Shown: piece by piece, positions 50,660 through 59,732 of the stretch | How positions within the stretch are numbered: the first letter of the stretch is position 1 | How the letters are laid out: the number at the start of each line of letters is the position of its first letter | Assembly (NCBI GenBank): GCA_022648685.1 | Contig: JALCMW010000003.1 | Location: forward strand, 1-64,000 | DNA length: 64,000 nucleotides | Source of the DNA: Bacteroidales bacterium | GTDB lineage: Bacteria; Bacteroidota; Bacteroidia; Bacteroidales; UBA932 | Direction of reading: 5' to 3' | Notes under the pieces: generated by a model | Told to the model about the DNA's origin: nothing | Seen by the model: only the letters and a program-made list of their open reading frames with translations | Database searches by the model: none | Position numbers and translations under genes: made by a program

Positions 50660-51655
50660 ATGTTTTATGATTTTATAAAGATACCTGCCGTCGTCAAGAC
50701 GGGCAATCATATTTTAGGTGAAATCGACGATTTGCTTTGCTCTTCGCATCTTTATTTTCCTAAAAAGATACTCATCACGCAAGAAAATTTATATAATCTG
50801 TATAAGGACAGTCTGGATGGAAATGATTTTTTCATGAAGATTTTCGTGCAAGGGGGGAATGTATCCGAGGCTCCGGAGATAATAGAAAAGTGCAAGGAAA
50901 CGGATGCCATCCTTATCGCGTTCGGCGGCGGCAGCGTCATAGATATAGTGAAATATTGTGCCAACAAAATAGACAAGCCGTATGTCTGCATCCCTTCTAC
51001 CTTGTCTAATGATGCCGTTTATTCGAGTGTGGCACGTCTCACTTGCAACGGAAAGAAAACGAGTTTCGGAGTTCAGCCGCCTGTGGGCATAATAGTCGAT
51101 TTCGATGTGATAAAGAAATCCCCGAAAATATTGATACTTGCGGGCGTGGCGGATCTGACATCTAACCTTTCGGCATTGCAGGACTGGCTTTTGTCGCACA
51201 GGGATACCGGTGAGCCGATAAATGAGATAGCCTTCATGCTGTCCAAGGAAAGTGTAATGCCGTTGTTTTCTTACGGGGAAAAGGATCTGCTTTCCGATCC
51301 GTTCCTTTTTGATCTGACCAACGGATTGATTACCTCCGGTCTTTCAATGATAGTTTGCGGCAGTACCAGAGTAACCAGCGGGGCGGAGCATCTGATAAGC
51401 CATGCCATAGATGAATATTTCCCCGAGAAGTCGACTATTCATGGCCTTCAGGTCGGATGGGCGCACCGGATATTGGAAAGGCGTTACAGGAAAGGCCCTT
51501 ATTCGGAACAGGTATGCGATTTCTTCTACAGGATAGGACTTGATGCGGCTTTCAAGGATAAGATCCCATGGAATGATGGCAGAGATTTCGATATGCTTAT
51601 ACCTTATGCCAGGAAAATAAGGAACAGATATACCGTGCTCAATCTGATAGACTGA
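50660..51655 (+). CDS. Glycerol-1-phosphate dehydrogenase-like (iron-dependent alcohol dehydrogenase superfamily)
   Basis: The 331-residue protein has the NAD-binding GGGSVIDIVKYCA motif (residues about 94-106). IPSTLSNDAVYSSVARL follows, then metal-ligand positions in SGAEHLISHAID and STIHGLQVGWAH. This matches the sn-glycerol-1-phosphate dehydrogenase group (EgsA/AraM-like) and related 2-deoxy-scyllo-inosose synthase folds. In bacteria such enzymes feed glycerol-1-phosphate or sugar-phosphate products. No neighbouring pathway gene shows which. A near-match -7 box (TATATTCG, about 50630) lies upstream. Confidence 0.8.
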   Translation: MFYDFIKIPAVVKTGNHILGEIDDLLCSSHLYFPKKILITQENLYNLYKDSLDGNDFFMKIFVQGGNVSEAPEIIEKCKETDAILIAFGGGSVIDIVKYCANKIDKPYVCIPSTLSNDAVYSSVARLTCNGKKTSFGVQPPVGIIVDFDVIKKSPKILILAGVADLTSNLSALQDWLLSHRDTGEPINEIAFMLSKESVMPLFSYGEKDLLSDPFLFDLTNGLITSGLSMIVCGSTRVTSGAEHLISHAIDEYFPEKSTIHGLQVGWAHRILERRYRKGPYSEQVCDFFYRIGLDAAFKDKIPWNDGRDFDMLIPYARKIRNRYTVLNLID

Positions 51656-51881
51656 CCTGACAAGGCTTCTTCTCTGGAACAAGGTTCCTTTGACAGGACG
51701 TGATTACCTTTACAGGGTTTGCTTTGACGGAACCTGATTTCCGACATATGTGGTGGGAGAGAGTGTGAGTGTTTCCATTCTCGATATAGGGATATAGGAA
51801 GAGATAGTATCCGATAACACGTTTAAGACGGCGGTTTTTTCAGAAAAATGATGAAAAAATGGCGGACTTGCGAAAAAACAC

Positions 51882-51911
51882 TTTGCAGTTTGCCATTATC
51901 CGTTATATTTG
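51882..51911 (+). promoter_or_regulatory. Promoter of the YkuD gene
   Basis: TTTG at 51882-51885 and the -7 box TATATTTG at 51904-51911 are spaced as expected, 28 bases before the ATG at 51939. Confidence 0.6.
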
Positions 51912-51938
51912 CATCTCAAAGTTAGTAGATTGGTAGAA

Positions 51939-52676
51939 ATGAAATTCGACTTCAAAAAGTTGCTTTTGCCGTTTGTGGTTGCGGTAATAGCTTGTATAGC
52001 GGTTTTTTCCGGGATTAAGTTGCATTCCGTAAAAAGGCAGGCCGAAACTGCCGTTTCCATTATTAAAGCGGATGGCGAAAAGTATGCCTTGGATTCCATA
52101 AAGCAACTGATTGTCGTATATAACGATTATCCGGAGGAGACGTCGGCTACACTTGTGGCTTTGGAAAATAATGGTATAAGCTGGTCGGTCAAGTTCGGAC
52201 CGTTGAAAGCCCATATTGGACGTGACGGTTTTGCCTCTCCGGGCATGAAGAGGGAAGGCGATGAAAAGACTCCTACCGGTCTTTTTGCATTGAAGCGTAT
52301 GTTCTCCTATGATCCGGATGTCAAGACAGGTCTTTCCTTTACGCAGACTACTTCCGCCGACAAATGGGTCGATGACCCAGAGTCCGACTGTTATAATGAG
52401 CATGTGCGCGGGGATACCGATGCAAGATCTTTCGAAAAACTGCTTCTCGGCAGCGATGCATACAAATATTGCGTTGTCATAGAATATAATACGGATCCCG
52501 TAGTAAAAGGGATGGGAAGCGCCATATTCTTTCATCTTGGAGACGGCCCTACATCAGGCTGTGTGGATATTAACGAGAGAATGATGAAAAAGATACTGAA
52601 ATGGCTGTCAGTTGACTTGAATCCGCATATCCTGATGGGAAGCAAAACCGTTTTGCTGACAAAGGCCGGAAATTGA
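51939..52676 (+). CDS. L,D-transpeptidase-type YkuD-domain protein
   Basis: Starting at ATG 51939, which follows the promoter directly, the 245-residue protein has one N-terminal membrane anchor or signal (LLLPFVVAVIACIAVFSGI). The YkuD core has LIVVYND, TPTGLFAL, and the catalytic block IFFHLGDGPTSGCVDI with His and Cys. YkuD enzymes cross-link peptidoglycan or attach lipoproteins, but Bacteroidales members of this size may instead be amidases or carboxypeptidases on other substrates. An earlier in-frame ATG at 51909 overlaps the -7 box and is therefore rejected. Confidence 0.85.
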   Translation: MKFDFKKLLLPFVVAVIACIAVFSGIKLHSVKRQAETAVSIIKADGEKYALDSIKQLIVVYNDYPEETSATLVALENNGISWSVKFGPLKAHIGRDGFASPGMKREGDEKTPTGLFALKRMFSYDPDVKTGLSFTQTTSADKWVDDPESDCYNEHVRGDTDARSFEKLLLGSDAYKYCVVIEYNTDPVVKGMGSAIFFHLGDGPTSGCVDINERMMKKILKWLSVDLNPHILMGSKTVLLTKAGN

Positions 52677-52808
52677 ATCCAACCGGTAAGAATTTCCCGG
52701 TATTCTTGTATTTTGTTTCCGAAATATATTACTTTGTAAATATAAAAACGATTTCATATTCATTATGAATCGTTTGGCATAAACCTGTCCGGAAGACCAC
52801 ATTTTTCC

Positions 52809-52844
52809 ATGTATCATTCCGCTCAGGGAGCGGGAATGATACAT
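52809..52844. promoter_or_regulatory. Strong hairpin between the YkuD and AraC genes
   Basis: ATGTATCATTCCGC pairs with GCGGGAATGATACAT (14 bp with one bulged base). It ends 15 bases before the AraC start codon at 52860. There is no T-run, so it is more likely a regulatory site or a bidirectional barrier than a simple terminator. Confidence 0.5.
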
Positions 52845-52859
52845 TTAAATTCATGAAAA

Positions 52860-53930
52860 ATGGAGTTCGATAATACAACGCTTTTGGCAATGGTGAGAAG
52901 CGCATTGTGGATGTTTTACTTCATTTTCGGCATATGTATCATTTTCTTCAACTCGAAGAAAGAGCAGTATAAATACATCCTCGGGACGCTTCTCCTCCTT
53001 TGGAGTTTCGATTTCATCAAAGATGCCGTTTCGCAGTATTGCTTATTGCTCTCTTCCGATTACATACGTCACCTGTATCTCCTGTTCGACATAATAGCCA
53101 TTCCTCTTTGTGCATTTTATCTATTGACGATGACTTACAAGCATTGGCTTACTCTCAGTCGTGCCGTGTTGAGTTTCCTGCCTTTCTTATGCGGTTTTTT
53201 CGCCTATATGTTTTTACCTTCTCAGCGTATGTTTTTAGTAGCTTTGATAGCGGTACCTATGCTATATGCCTTTTTCATGGTCCCTTATATTCTAAGGGGA
53301 CTCCGCAGATACAGCAAGGCGATTGACGACAATTATTCTTACCGTGACCGTATTGATATACAATGGCTCAAGACTGTAGTCTGGCTTTTAGTGGTCAATC
53401 TGGTTTTCTGCATTTTCCTTTATTCCCATATTTCCATGCTGTATCTGATGATATATTATTTGTACAGTATGGGCATGTGGCTGTATATCATAATCAGGGA
53501 TTATAAATATGAACGTCCGAAATGGATTCCGGAACCGGATCCGGATTCCTGCGCCGGGAAACAGGAGGAGCCGAAAGAGCCGTGTCGCTGCAATCAGGCT
53601 TGCGGCAGTCTGGCCGGCCGGCTTGAGAAATATTTCACAGATGAACGTGTGTTTCTAAAGAGTGATCTTACAGTACAGAATGTGGCCGTGGAACTTGGCA
53701 CCAACAGGACTTATCTGTCTCAATGCCTCAATCATGAATTGAATACGACTTTCTTCGATTATGTGAACGGATTCCGTCTTGAGCATGCCTGCAACCTGCT
53801 CAAAACAACCGATATGAACATTATGAATATCGCCGAAGAAAGCGGGTTCGAATATTTCTCTTCTTTCTATCGGGTATTCAAGAAAGCTTATGGATGTACG
53901 CCCAAAGAATATCGGGAAGCAAACAGGTAA
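52860..53930 (+). CDS. Membrane-embedded AraC-family regulator
   Basis: The 356-residue protein has six or seven hydrophobic segments in residues 1-215 (for example MFYFIFGICIIFF, YILGTLLLLWSF, VLSFLPFLCGFFAYMF). A linker rich in Pro and Cys follows. The AraC DNA-binding domain contains VQNVAVELGTNRTYLSQCLNHE and NIAEESGFEYFSSFYRVFKKAYGCTPKEY. This arrangement is known in Bacteroidetes regulators that sense envelope signals. The gene is not clearly linked to an operon; the WG-repeat gene starts 95 bases downstream and could be a target. Confidence 0.85.
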   Translation: MEFDNTTLLAMVRSALWMFYFIFGICIIFFNSKKEQYKYILGTLLLLWSFDFIKDAVSQYCLLLSSDYIRHLYLLFDIIAIPLCAFYLLTMTYKHWLTLSRAVLSFLPFLCGFFAYMFLPSQRMFLVALIAVPMLYAFFMVPYILRGLRRYSKAIDDNYSYRDRIDIQWLKTVVWLLVVNLVFCIFLYSHISMLYLMIYYLYSMGMWLYIIIRDYKYERPKWIPEPDPDSCAGKQEEPKEPCRCNQACGSLAGRLEKYFTDERVFLKSDLTVQNVAVELGTNRTYLSQCLNHELNTTFFDYVNGFRLEHACNLLKTTDMNIMNIAEESGFEYFSSFYRVFKKAYGCTPKEYREANR

Positions 53931-53997
53931 TGCCTGTTTTTTACGTAATGATATCTTTTTTTGATGTATTGTTATTTCTCCAATTGCTTGTTATCCA

Positions 53998-54005
53998 TAA
54001 ATTTG
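53998..54005 (+). promoter_or_regulatory. -7 promoter box of the WG-repeat gene
   Basis: TAAATTTG lies 19 bases upstream of the ATG at 54025. Confidence 0.5.
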
Positions 54006-54024
54006 GTAAACAATAGTCAATATC

Positions 54025-55773
54025 ATGGAGAAAAAATTGTTTTTTGTTGCGGCAGCTATACTTGTTTCTGCATTCTGCTTTACCGTTTCTCCATATGCCT
54101 CTGCCCAGGTAGGGGTAGGGAAAGGTAAGGCACTGGCTCCACCTTCCGTTCCGAAGGTTCCGGAGGCCGTATGTGCCTACTGCGGTGTACGTGTCACTTC
54201 CAATACGCAGCCTTGGGATCACAAAACCTCATGTCCGTATTATCAGGCCAAACCTTCAGGGGCTTCTTCTTATTCACACTCTCATTCGCATTCCCATTCT
54301 CCTTCATCAACCGAAATGATGAGAAGTGCGATAACCGGAGCTGTCATGGGCGGCCTTGCATCAGCTCTTACGGAGGCTATCGCTTCTTCGAATGATTATT
54401 CAATGTCGAGGGCAATTGCTGTTGCGCGTGTCAGCGGAAAATATGAAGTCAGGACAAGACGTAACGGGGATGGCAGTTATGTGAGTCGTGTCGGTGTCTG
54501 GGATACGGAAAAGAATGACTGGTATCTTCGTCCTGTCATAGATATGGCTGAATATAATGACGATCTTTATCCGTTGGCTTCGGGGGATATAAAGGTCGAT
54601 TCCAGAAATGACGGGTACGGAATAATCGTGCCGGTCGGGAATTATTTCAAGGAGGTCATCCTATGCAACTATTCTTCACTTGATAATGCCGGGACGAAGA
54701 GGGGCGGGCCGTATATTGCTGCGAAAAATGGCCTCTACGGTGTTGTCGGTTATACCGTAAAAGGCAAGAAATATAAAGAGACCATGATTCTTCCGATACA
54801 ATATAAAAAAATCGTTTCACTTGAATGCAATGATCTGATGGGTGTTAACGATAATGGCAAATGGGGCCTTGCAAACAGTACCGGAATGATCATTTCCCCC
54901 ATATATGAAAATATCGGACGGGCTTTCGAATTGAACGGCAGGGTACTGTTCCCGGCAGAGAGCAATGGCTCTTTCGGTCTTGTCGATACGGCCGGAACAG
55001 TTGTGGTTCCATTCCGGTATGATGGCCTGAAACATTTCTGGAACGATATGTATTTCGCATGCAAGGACGGCAAATGGGGAATCATACTATATCCGGACGG
55101 GAAAAATTTCATTCCTTTCGAATATGACGAACTCGGCGGGTTTGGAATAGATAGACAAACCGCGCAAAGCGTAGGTATGCCCGTCTCCTACATATATGCT
55201 ACAAAGAAGTCGGACAATGGATCCGTCAGCGGTCTGTATACGTTCAGCGGGGAATTGATAATTCCTGTGAAATATCCTTACGATAAGCTGGAAGAGAAAG
55301 CGATTTTGTATCCGCGGACTTCGTTCAATTATTTCTATCATAAATATCTTTCGGAACATTCATGGTCTGCAAAAGGGGAGTTCGAAACCACAGGGGAATA
55401 TAATGCGAGGATAAATGATGTTTCCAGACAGGAAGCTTTTGTCTTGGAGAAGAAAGAAGAAGCCTGCAAAGCTTTCGTCAATGTCCATATGAACGATAAA
55501 AATAATCCTTTCAGATATGATTTAGGATTATATGACGCTGATAAAGGTGTGTTCACTCTGACAAATAATGCGATTCCAGGAGAGTCATACAGCCTTGAAG
55601 TTCCCGTGAATGAGGCAAAAGCTTTTAAAGAATGTTTCTCTTCCATTCAAGACTCTGGTGTGAAAAGCAGCGAATGTTTCGTGCTTGACGATTCCTTTGC
55701 CTTGGGCAAGGTTACTTTCATTACTCCCGACGGTAAAAGTTATACATATGTCAATCCTGAATATAAAAAATAA
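54025..55773 (+). CDS. Exported WG-repeat protein with an N-terminal Cys/His motif
   Basis: The 582-residue protein has a signal peptide ending ASA (about residue 26). A CAYCG...HKTSCPYY pattern (CxxC, H, C; about 50-72) could bind zinc. A Ser-His tract (SHSHSHSHS) and a glycine-rich helix follow. From residue about 230 it carries WG repeats: KNGLYGVVGY, NDNGKWGLANSTGMIISPIYENI, ESNGSFGLVDTAGTVVVPFRYD and KDGKWGIILYPDG. WG repeats form beta-propeller-like surfaces; the function is unknown. Two small barrel genes follow at 9 and 191 bases, perhaps as one unit. Confidence 0.8.
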   Translation: MEKKLFFVAAAILVSAFCFTVSPYASAQVGVGKGKALAPPSVPKVPEAVCAYCGVRVTSNTQPWDHKTSCPYYQAKPSGASSYSHSHSHSHSPSSTEMMRSAITGAVMGGLASALTEAIASSNDYSMSRAIAVARVSGKYEVRTRRNGDGSYVSRVGVWDTEKNDWYLRPVIDMAEYNDDLYPLASGDIKVDSRNDGYGIIVPVGNYFKEVILCNYSSLDNAGTKRGGPYIAAKNGLYGVVGYTVKGKKYKETMILPIQYKKIVSLECNDLMGVNDNGKWGLANSTGMIISPIYENIGRAFELNGRVLFPAESNGSFGLVDTAGTVVVPFRYDGLKHFWNDMYFACKDGKWGIILYPDGKNFIPFEYDELGGFGIDRQTAQSVGMPVSYIYATKKSDNGSVSGLYTFSGELIIPVKYPYDKLEEKAILYPRTSFNYFYHKYLSEHSWSAKGEFETTGEYNARINDVSRQEAFVLEKKEEACKAFVNVHMNDKNNPFRYDLGLYDADKGVFTLTNNAIPGESYSLEVPVNEAKAFKECFSSIQDSGVKSSECFVLDDSFALGKVTFITPDGKSYTYVNPEYKK

Positions 55774-55782
55774 CATAACATT

Positions 55783-56409
55783 ATGAAAAAAGTCATTGTC
55801 ACTATTCTTTGTGTACTTGCCGGTTTGTCCGTATCTGCACAAAAACATGCTGGGCTTACCGTATATGCGAACGGCGGGATGGGCTATTCTACCATACAGG
55901 GTGGTTCCGGGTATGAAAATCATACAGGAACTTACAATATCGACGGCGGTATCATATGGAAGACAAGTTCCGAATTCGGAATTATGTATGAATTGGGATA
56001 TTCCAAAGTCGGAGCCGATTTGAAGGGCGGAGGCAAAGTCTTGTATGATAATATATTATGCGGTACCTTGGGATTCAAGCTTTATGCCGGCAGGGATTCC
56101 CGGTTCTATTTTGAATTATCCCCTCTTGACATAACCACTCTTTCCGGTTGCAAGACGACAGTCGGCGGAGTTACGACCAAAGTCCGTCCGAAAGATGATT
56201 ACGATGCTTGGGATGCCGCTTACAAAACTGCTATCTGGGGTGTCCATGTCGGATGCGGATACACTTTCCAGACCAGGTCTTCAAGGGATTTGATGTCTGT
56301 GTTCATACGTATGCATCAGGATATCACTCCTTTCAACAAGGGAACCGGCGACAAACTGCGATTTAATTATTCCGAGATAGGTATACAGTTGTATCTTTTC
56401 AAGTTGTGA
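55783..56409 (+). CDS. Small outer-membrane beta-barrel protein, copy 1
   Basis: The 208-residue protein has a signal peptide ending SAQ (residue 20). Amphipathic beta strands follow (VYANGGMGYSTIQ, YNIDGGIIWKTSSEFGIMYELGYS), with a final strand FNYSEIGIQLYLFKL of the outer-membrane type. It is clearly paralogous to the gene at 56601: both share KKxx...QKxxG start, YELGYS/YEAGYS, VHVGCGYTF/LHAGCGYTF and YSEIGIQLYLF. The function is unknown. It begins 9 bases after the WG-repeat stop, so probably co-transcribed. Confidence 0.75.
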   Translation: MKKVIVTILCVLAGLSVSAQKHAGLTVYANGGMGYSTIQGGSGYENHTGTYNIDGGIIWKTSSEFGIMYELGYSKVGADLKGGGKVLYDNILCGTLGFKLYAGRDSRFYFELSPLDITTLSGCKTTVGGVTTKVRPKDDYDAWDAAYKTAIWGVHVGCGYTFQTRSSRDLMSVFIRMHQDITPFNKGTGDKLRFNYSEIGIQLYLFKL

Positions 56410-56600
56410 TATAGCTTTGCATGTTTGAAGAATAGATATTTACACCACTTATATATTTAGGTGGCAGGCTGAAGGTTGAGCGTACCGGAAAATTCCAGTG
56501 TATTTAAATAATAATTCTAACCTCATATTATTATACTTCTTGAATTTCCGGTCGTTTGACTTTCTTTTATATATTTTTCTGCGGGCAGAATTTTATTTAT

Positions 56601-57227
56601 ATGAAGAAATTATTTGCTGTTGTTTTGTTGGCTTCCGTATGTATGGCTGCCTTTGCCCAGAAACGCGAAGGTTTTACTGTATATGTCAGCGGTGGTGCCG
56701 GATATTCTTCCATTCCTAATAATGCCGGCTGCAAAAGCTGGTACGGAACTTATAATATGGCTGCCGGTCTGATCTGGAAGCCGGGCCCCGGATTCGGAGT
56801 TTTTTATGAGGCGGGATATTCCCTTGTAGGAGCCGATTATGTGTATTACAATGGCCATATCCTGTATGACAAGATTGTATGCGGCTCTGCAGGAATTAAG
56901 TGTTATGCCGGTTCCGGTCACAATTTCTATATAGAGCTGGCTCCTTTGGATCTGTCGTTCCTGGCAAACAGCAAAAGTACGGTGAATGGAAAGACAACCA
57001 CAGTACGTGCCCGGGATAATTCCACTGAATGGAATGCTTATTACAGATCTCTGATATGGGGGCTGCATGCCGGTTGCGGATATACTTTCAGAACGGCGTC
57101 TTCGAAAGATCTGTTTTCTTTGTATGCCCGTTTCCATCAGGATATAACCCCATTCAATAAAAGCGGAAATCTGCTGAGATTCAGTTATTCGGAAATCGGG
57201 ATACAGTTGTATCTGTTCAATAGCTGA
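56601..57227 (+). CDS. Small outer-membrane beta-barrel protein, copy 2
   Basis: The start at 56601 (MKKLFAVVLLASVCMAAFAQ) gives a signal peptide; an upstream ATG at 56556 is in frame but breaks it. The 208-residue barrel is paralogous and the same length as the previous gene, ending in YSEIGIQLYLFNS. The 191-base gap between the two may hold a separate promoter. A pair of small barrels suggests gene duplication; they could act as pores or as surface scaffolds. It converges on the Wzi-like gene, whose stop is 23 bases away. Confidence 0.75.
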   Translation: MKKLFAVVLLASVCMAAFAQKREGFTVYVSGGAGYSSIPNNAGCKSWYGTYNMAAGLIWKPGPGFGVFYEAGYSLVGADYVYYNGHILYDKIVCGSAGIKCYAGSGHNFYIELAPLDLSFLANSKSTVNGKTTTVRARDNSTEWNAYYRSLIWGLHAGCGYTFRTASSKDLFSLYARFHQDITPFNKSGNLLRFSYSEIGIQLYLFNS

Positions 57228-57250
57228 CGAAGGCTTTCCTGCCGTTAAAA

Positions 57251-58717
57251 TCAATCGTGGTGTCCGAAGACGACCTTCATGCCGAGGGAAAGGGCTACGC
57301 AGTCTTTGTACAAATCTCCGCTGTCGGCATATAGTCCGTATGTGAATATAATATGTTTGCATATCGAATGCGGCAGTTCGCCGTCCAGTCCCAGTGAAAA
57401 CTGGTGAGGGACACTGTCGAATATCGCATAAGTGGCGTTGTACATTCCGTAGTTTTTCGAATATGTCAGTTTCAGGGAATAAGGCATTATATGGGCTATC
57501 TTTCCTCTTATTCCCATATTGTATGCTTCGATCCTGTTGTTGCAGACTCCGAGAGTCATACCTTGTGCATTCTTTTCCCTTGGCGTTATAAGAGGCGCAC
57601 CCAACGTCCTTCCGTAATATGTCCAGCCGGATCTGTATTCCCCGTTGTTGAAATAGTTGTCGTCCCCGCCGATCACGATGTTTGTCCCGGGCTTCGTATG
57701 GTAACGGCCGGATTGGGATTTGGTGTATATGAATTCAAAAACAGCGTCGCTAATCCATCTGTCTTTGTCGTCGGATCCTGCATATATGGTCCATACGGCA
57801 TCGGGGAAGTTATGTAAAGTGGTTCCGGAACCGTCTTCATACGGGTGGTCCATGGCTATGGATGCTTTGTATCCGTCTCCCCTATAATCGAGTTTGCACA
57901 ATATCCTTCCCAGATGATTGCCCAGAACGTTTATCTGATCGCTTTCAGATGCATTTTTTCCTCCTTTGCGCCCGAATATGACTCTAATGTAATCTTTGAA
58001 TCCGGCAGGGCTTTTGTTTCCGTCAGGATCGCTTCCTGCCCATTCAGCCCAATCTTCCAGTCCCGCACTAGCATTTAACCGGCTGCCGATTTTTACATTT
58101 GCGAATAGGGAAGAATTGTGCAGCCTCGCCCCATGCATATATCTGTTATCTTTCATTTTATAGTCGGCGAAGTTTCCGTAGAGCCGGACTATCCCGTTTG
58201 TGAAAGGAACTTTGAAAGGTTCGACCATGAAGTTGCATCCCGGAAGGGTACGGGCATTGCCGGAATATATAATGTCTCCGTTGGAAATGCTCAGACCGGC
58301 ATAATCCCGTGTCCTGTGGTATATCCCGTCATAATAATATTCACGGGCGTGTTTTCCGAAGTCGAGTCTGAATATTCCTTTTTTGATTGAACCGTAGATA
58401 TTGTCTGTCAATGATTTCTTGTTTTTATCTGTCCAATATGCGGCTCCGGACAAACCGAATCCCAATTGAAAATTCCTGGAAGATTCATCAATATATGACC
58501 TGAGGGTGTAATTCAGAATCGCACCGCCGTTTTCCGGCATCATTCCGTGCTTGTTGGCCGTAGCCCAGAATGGGAGAGTGTCGCGGCTGGGAAGCATAGC
58601 GGAAATGCCTATCCCCGCTTCCATTTTCCCGATGGTTTTGTCATCCTGGGCTGATGCCTGAAAGGAAGCTGTCAGGGATGAGATGATTAGAATTGCTGCT
58701 ATGATATTGATTTTCAT
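57251..58717 (-). CDS. Capsule-assembly Wzi-family outer-membrane protein
   Basis: The 488-residue protein has a signal peptide ending SAQ. It shows the Wzi pattern: PFWATANKHGMMPENGG, LDFGKHAREYYYDG, GPLTN-like segments, LSISNGDIIYSGNARTLPGC and a late PHQFSLGLDGE strand. In known systems Wzi is an 18-strand barrel that binds capsule polysaccharide at the cell surface. No capsule cluster is present nearby, so it may serve an unlinked locus or a different glycan. Its promoter box (TATCTTTG, minus strand) is at 58776-58783. Confidence 0.8.
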   Translation of the reverse strand: MKINIIAAILIISSLTASFQASAQDDKTIGKMEAGIGISAMLPSRDTLPFWATANKHGMMPENGGAILNYTLRSYIDESSRNFQLGFGLSGAAYWTDKNKKSLTDNIYGSIKKGIFRLDFGKHAREYYYDGIYHRTRDYAGLSISNGDIIYSGNARTLPGCNFMVEPFKVPFTNGIVRLYGNFADYKMKDNRYMHGARLHNSSLFANVKIGSRLNASAGLEDWAEWAGSDPDGNKSPAGFKDYIRVIFGRKGGKNASESDQINVLGNHLGRILCKLDYRGDGYKASIAMDHPYEDGSGTTLHNFPDAVWTIYAGSDDKDRWISDAVFEFIYTKSQSGRYHTKPGTNIVIGGDDNYFNNGEYRSGWTYYGRTLGAPLITPREKNAQGMTLGVCNNRIEAYNMGIRGKIAHIMPYSLKLTYSKNYGMYNATYAIFDSVPHQFSLGLDGELPHSICKHIIFTYGLYADSGDLYKDCVALSLGMKVVFGHHD

Positions 58718-58775
58718 GATCGGTTTTGTTTATCAGTTTATGTACAGGCATTTTACCTGTTTTATATTTCCGGTG

Positions 58776-58783
58776 CAAAGATA
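58776..58783 (-). promoter_or_regulatory. -7 promoter box of the Wzi-like gene
   Basis: The minus strand reads TATCTTTG about 60 bases upstream of the start codon. Confidence 0.45.
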
Positions 58784-58911
58784 ATGAAAAGAATTTTGCT
58801 TATATTCGAAGTCGGATCGCCGGATAATGATTTTGGCGGTTCTGTATTGCATTGACCGGAGATTTTCATGTCGTTTACCGATTTTGCACTCTTAAAGGAC
58901 CGTGTCCGTCA

Positions 58912-58919
58912 TATATTTG
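58912..58919 (+). promoter_or_regulatory. -7 promoter box of the LiaF-like/LytTR unit
   Basis: TATATTTG lies 23 bases upstream of the ATG at 58943. Together with the Wzi promoter it forms a divergent region of 225 bases. Confidence 0.6.
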
Positions 58920-58942
58920 TGTCGAAATAATATTTTAATGAA

Positions 58943-59731
58943 ATGAGAAATCATATTTGTCACAGGATTTACTGGGGACTGGTAATAGTTCTGGTCGGTG
59001 TCCTTTATCTTTTGTTCAATCTCGGAATCATACCTGCGGAATGGAAAAGCATAGTCTTTTCATGGCAGGCGCTTCTTGTCGTGCTCGGTCTTTCCTTTAT
59101 GTTAGGGCGGCATTATTTCTGGGGCCTCTTTACTCTTGCGGCGGGAATCATCTTCATCATGCCCTCAATGTCTAAACTGCTTGGGTTTCCTTATCCGGTT
59201 TCTGTCTTCGGAAGTATCGTTTGGCCAGTGGCTATTATTGTGATAGGCCTTCTTATGATCATTTATTCTTTTTCTCATCACTCTCATTCATGGTATCCCC
59301 ACGGTTGCCACGATAATGGATACCATTATGAAAAAGATTGGAATGATTACGGAAAACATGAGTTCAAACGTTCGAAATTCGATAACGGAAGGGTGGATTA
59401 TAATTATTTCTTTTCCGGGTCGGATGAGATTTTTCTGGAACCTGTTTTCAAAGGGGGGGAGATCAATTCCGTGTTCGGAGGTCTTAAACTCGATCTACGG
59501 CGTACGAGTCTGCCCGAGGGCACTACGGTTCTTGAAATCAATTCGGCTTTCGGCGGTGTTTCCATGCTTGTTCCCAAAGACTGGAACATAGAGATACGTG
59601 AATCTTCCGTTTTCGGAAAGTTCGTCGACAAAAGGGAACGTGACGATGTTTTGCAATCGGGTGTTTCCGATGACAGGAAGTTGGTGATAAGGGCAAGTTC
59701 ATTTATGGGCGGCGGCGATGTCAGATGCTGA
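58943..59731 (+). CDS. LiaF-like membrane protein (DUF5668/cell-wall-stress sensor type)
   Basis: The 262-residue protein has four hydrophobic segments in its first 115 residues (WGLVIVLVGVLYLLFNLG, ALLVVLGLSFMLG, LFTLAAGIIFIM, VWPVAIIVIGLLMIIYSF). A His-rich linker follows (HHSHSWYPHGCHDNGYH). The C-terminal beta-helix-like domain has NSVFGGLKLDLRRTSLPEGTT and NSAFGGVSMLVPKDWNI, typical of the LiaF/VraT C-terminus. It probably senses envelope state for the LytTR regulator encoded 1 base downstream. The His-rich linker may bind metal. Function by family only. Confidence 0.8.
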   Translation: MRNHICHRIYWGLVIVLVGVLYLLFNLGIIPAEWKSIVFSWQALLVVLGLSFMLGRHYFWGLFTLAAGIIFIMPSMSKLLGFPYPVSVFGSIVWPVAIIVIGLLMIIYSFSHHSHSWYPHGCHDNGYHYEKDWNDYGKHEFKRSKFDNGRVDYNYFFSGSDEIFLEPVFKGGEINSVFGGLKLDLRRTSLPEGTTVLEINSAFGGVSMLVPKDWNIEIRESSVFGKFVDKRERDDVLQSGVSDDRKLVIRASSFMGGGDVRC

Positions 59732-59732
59732 G

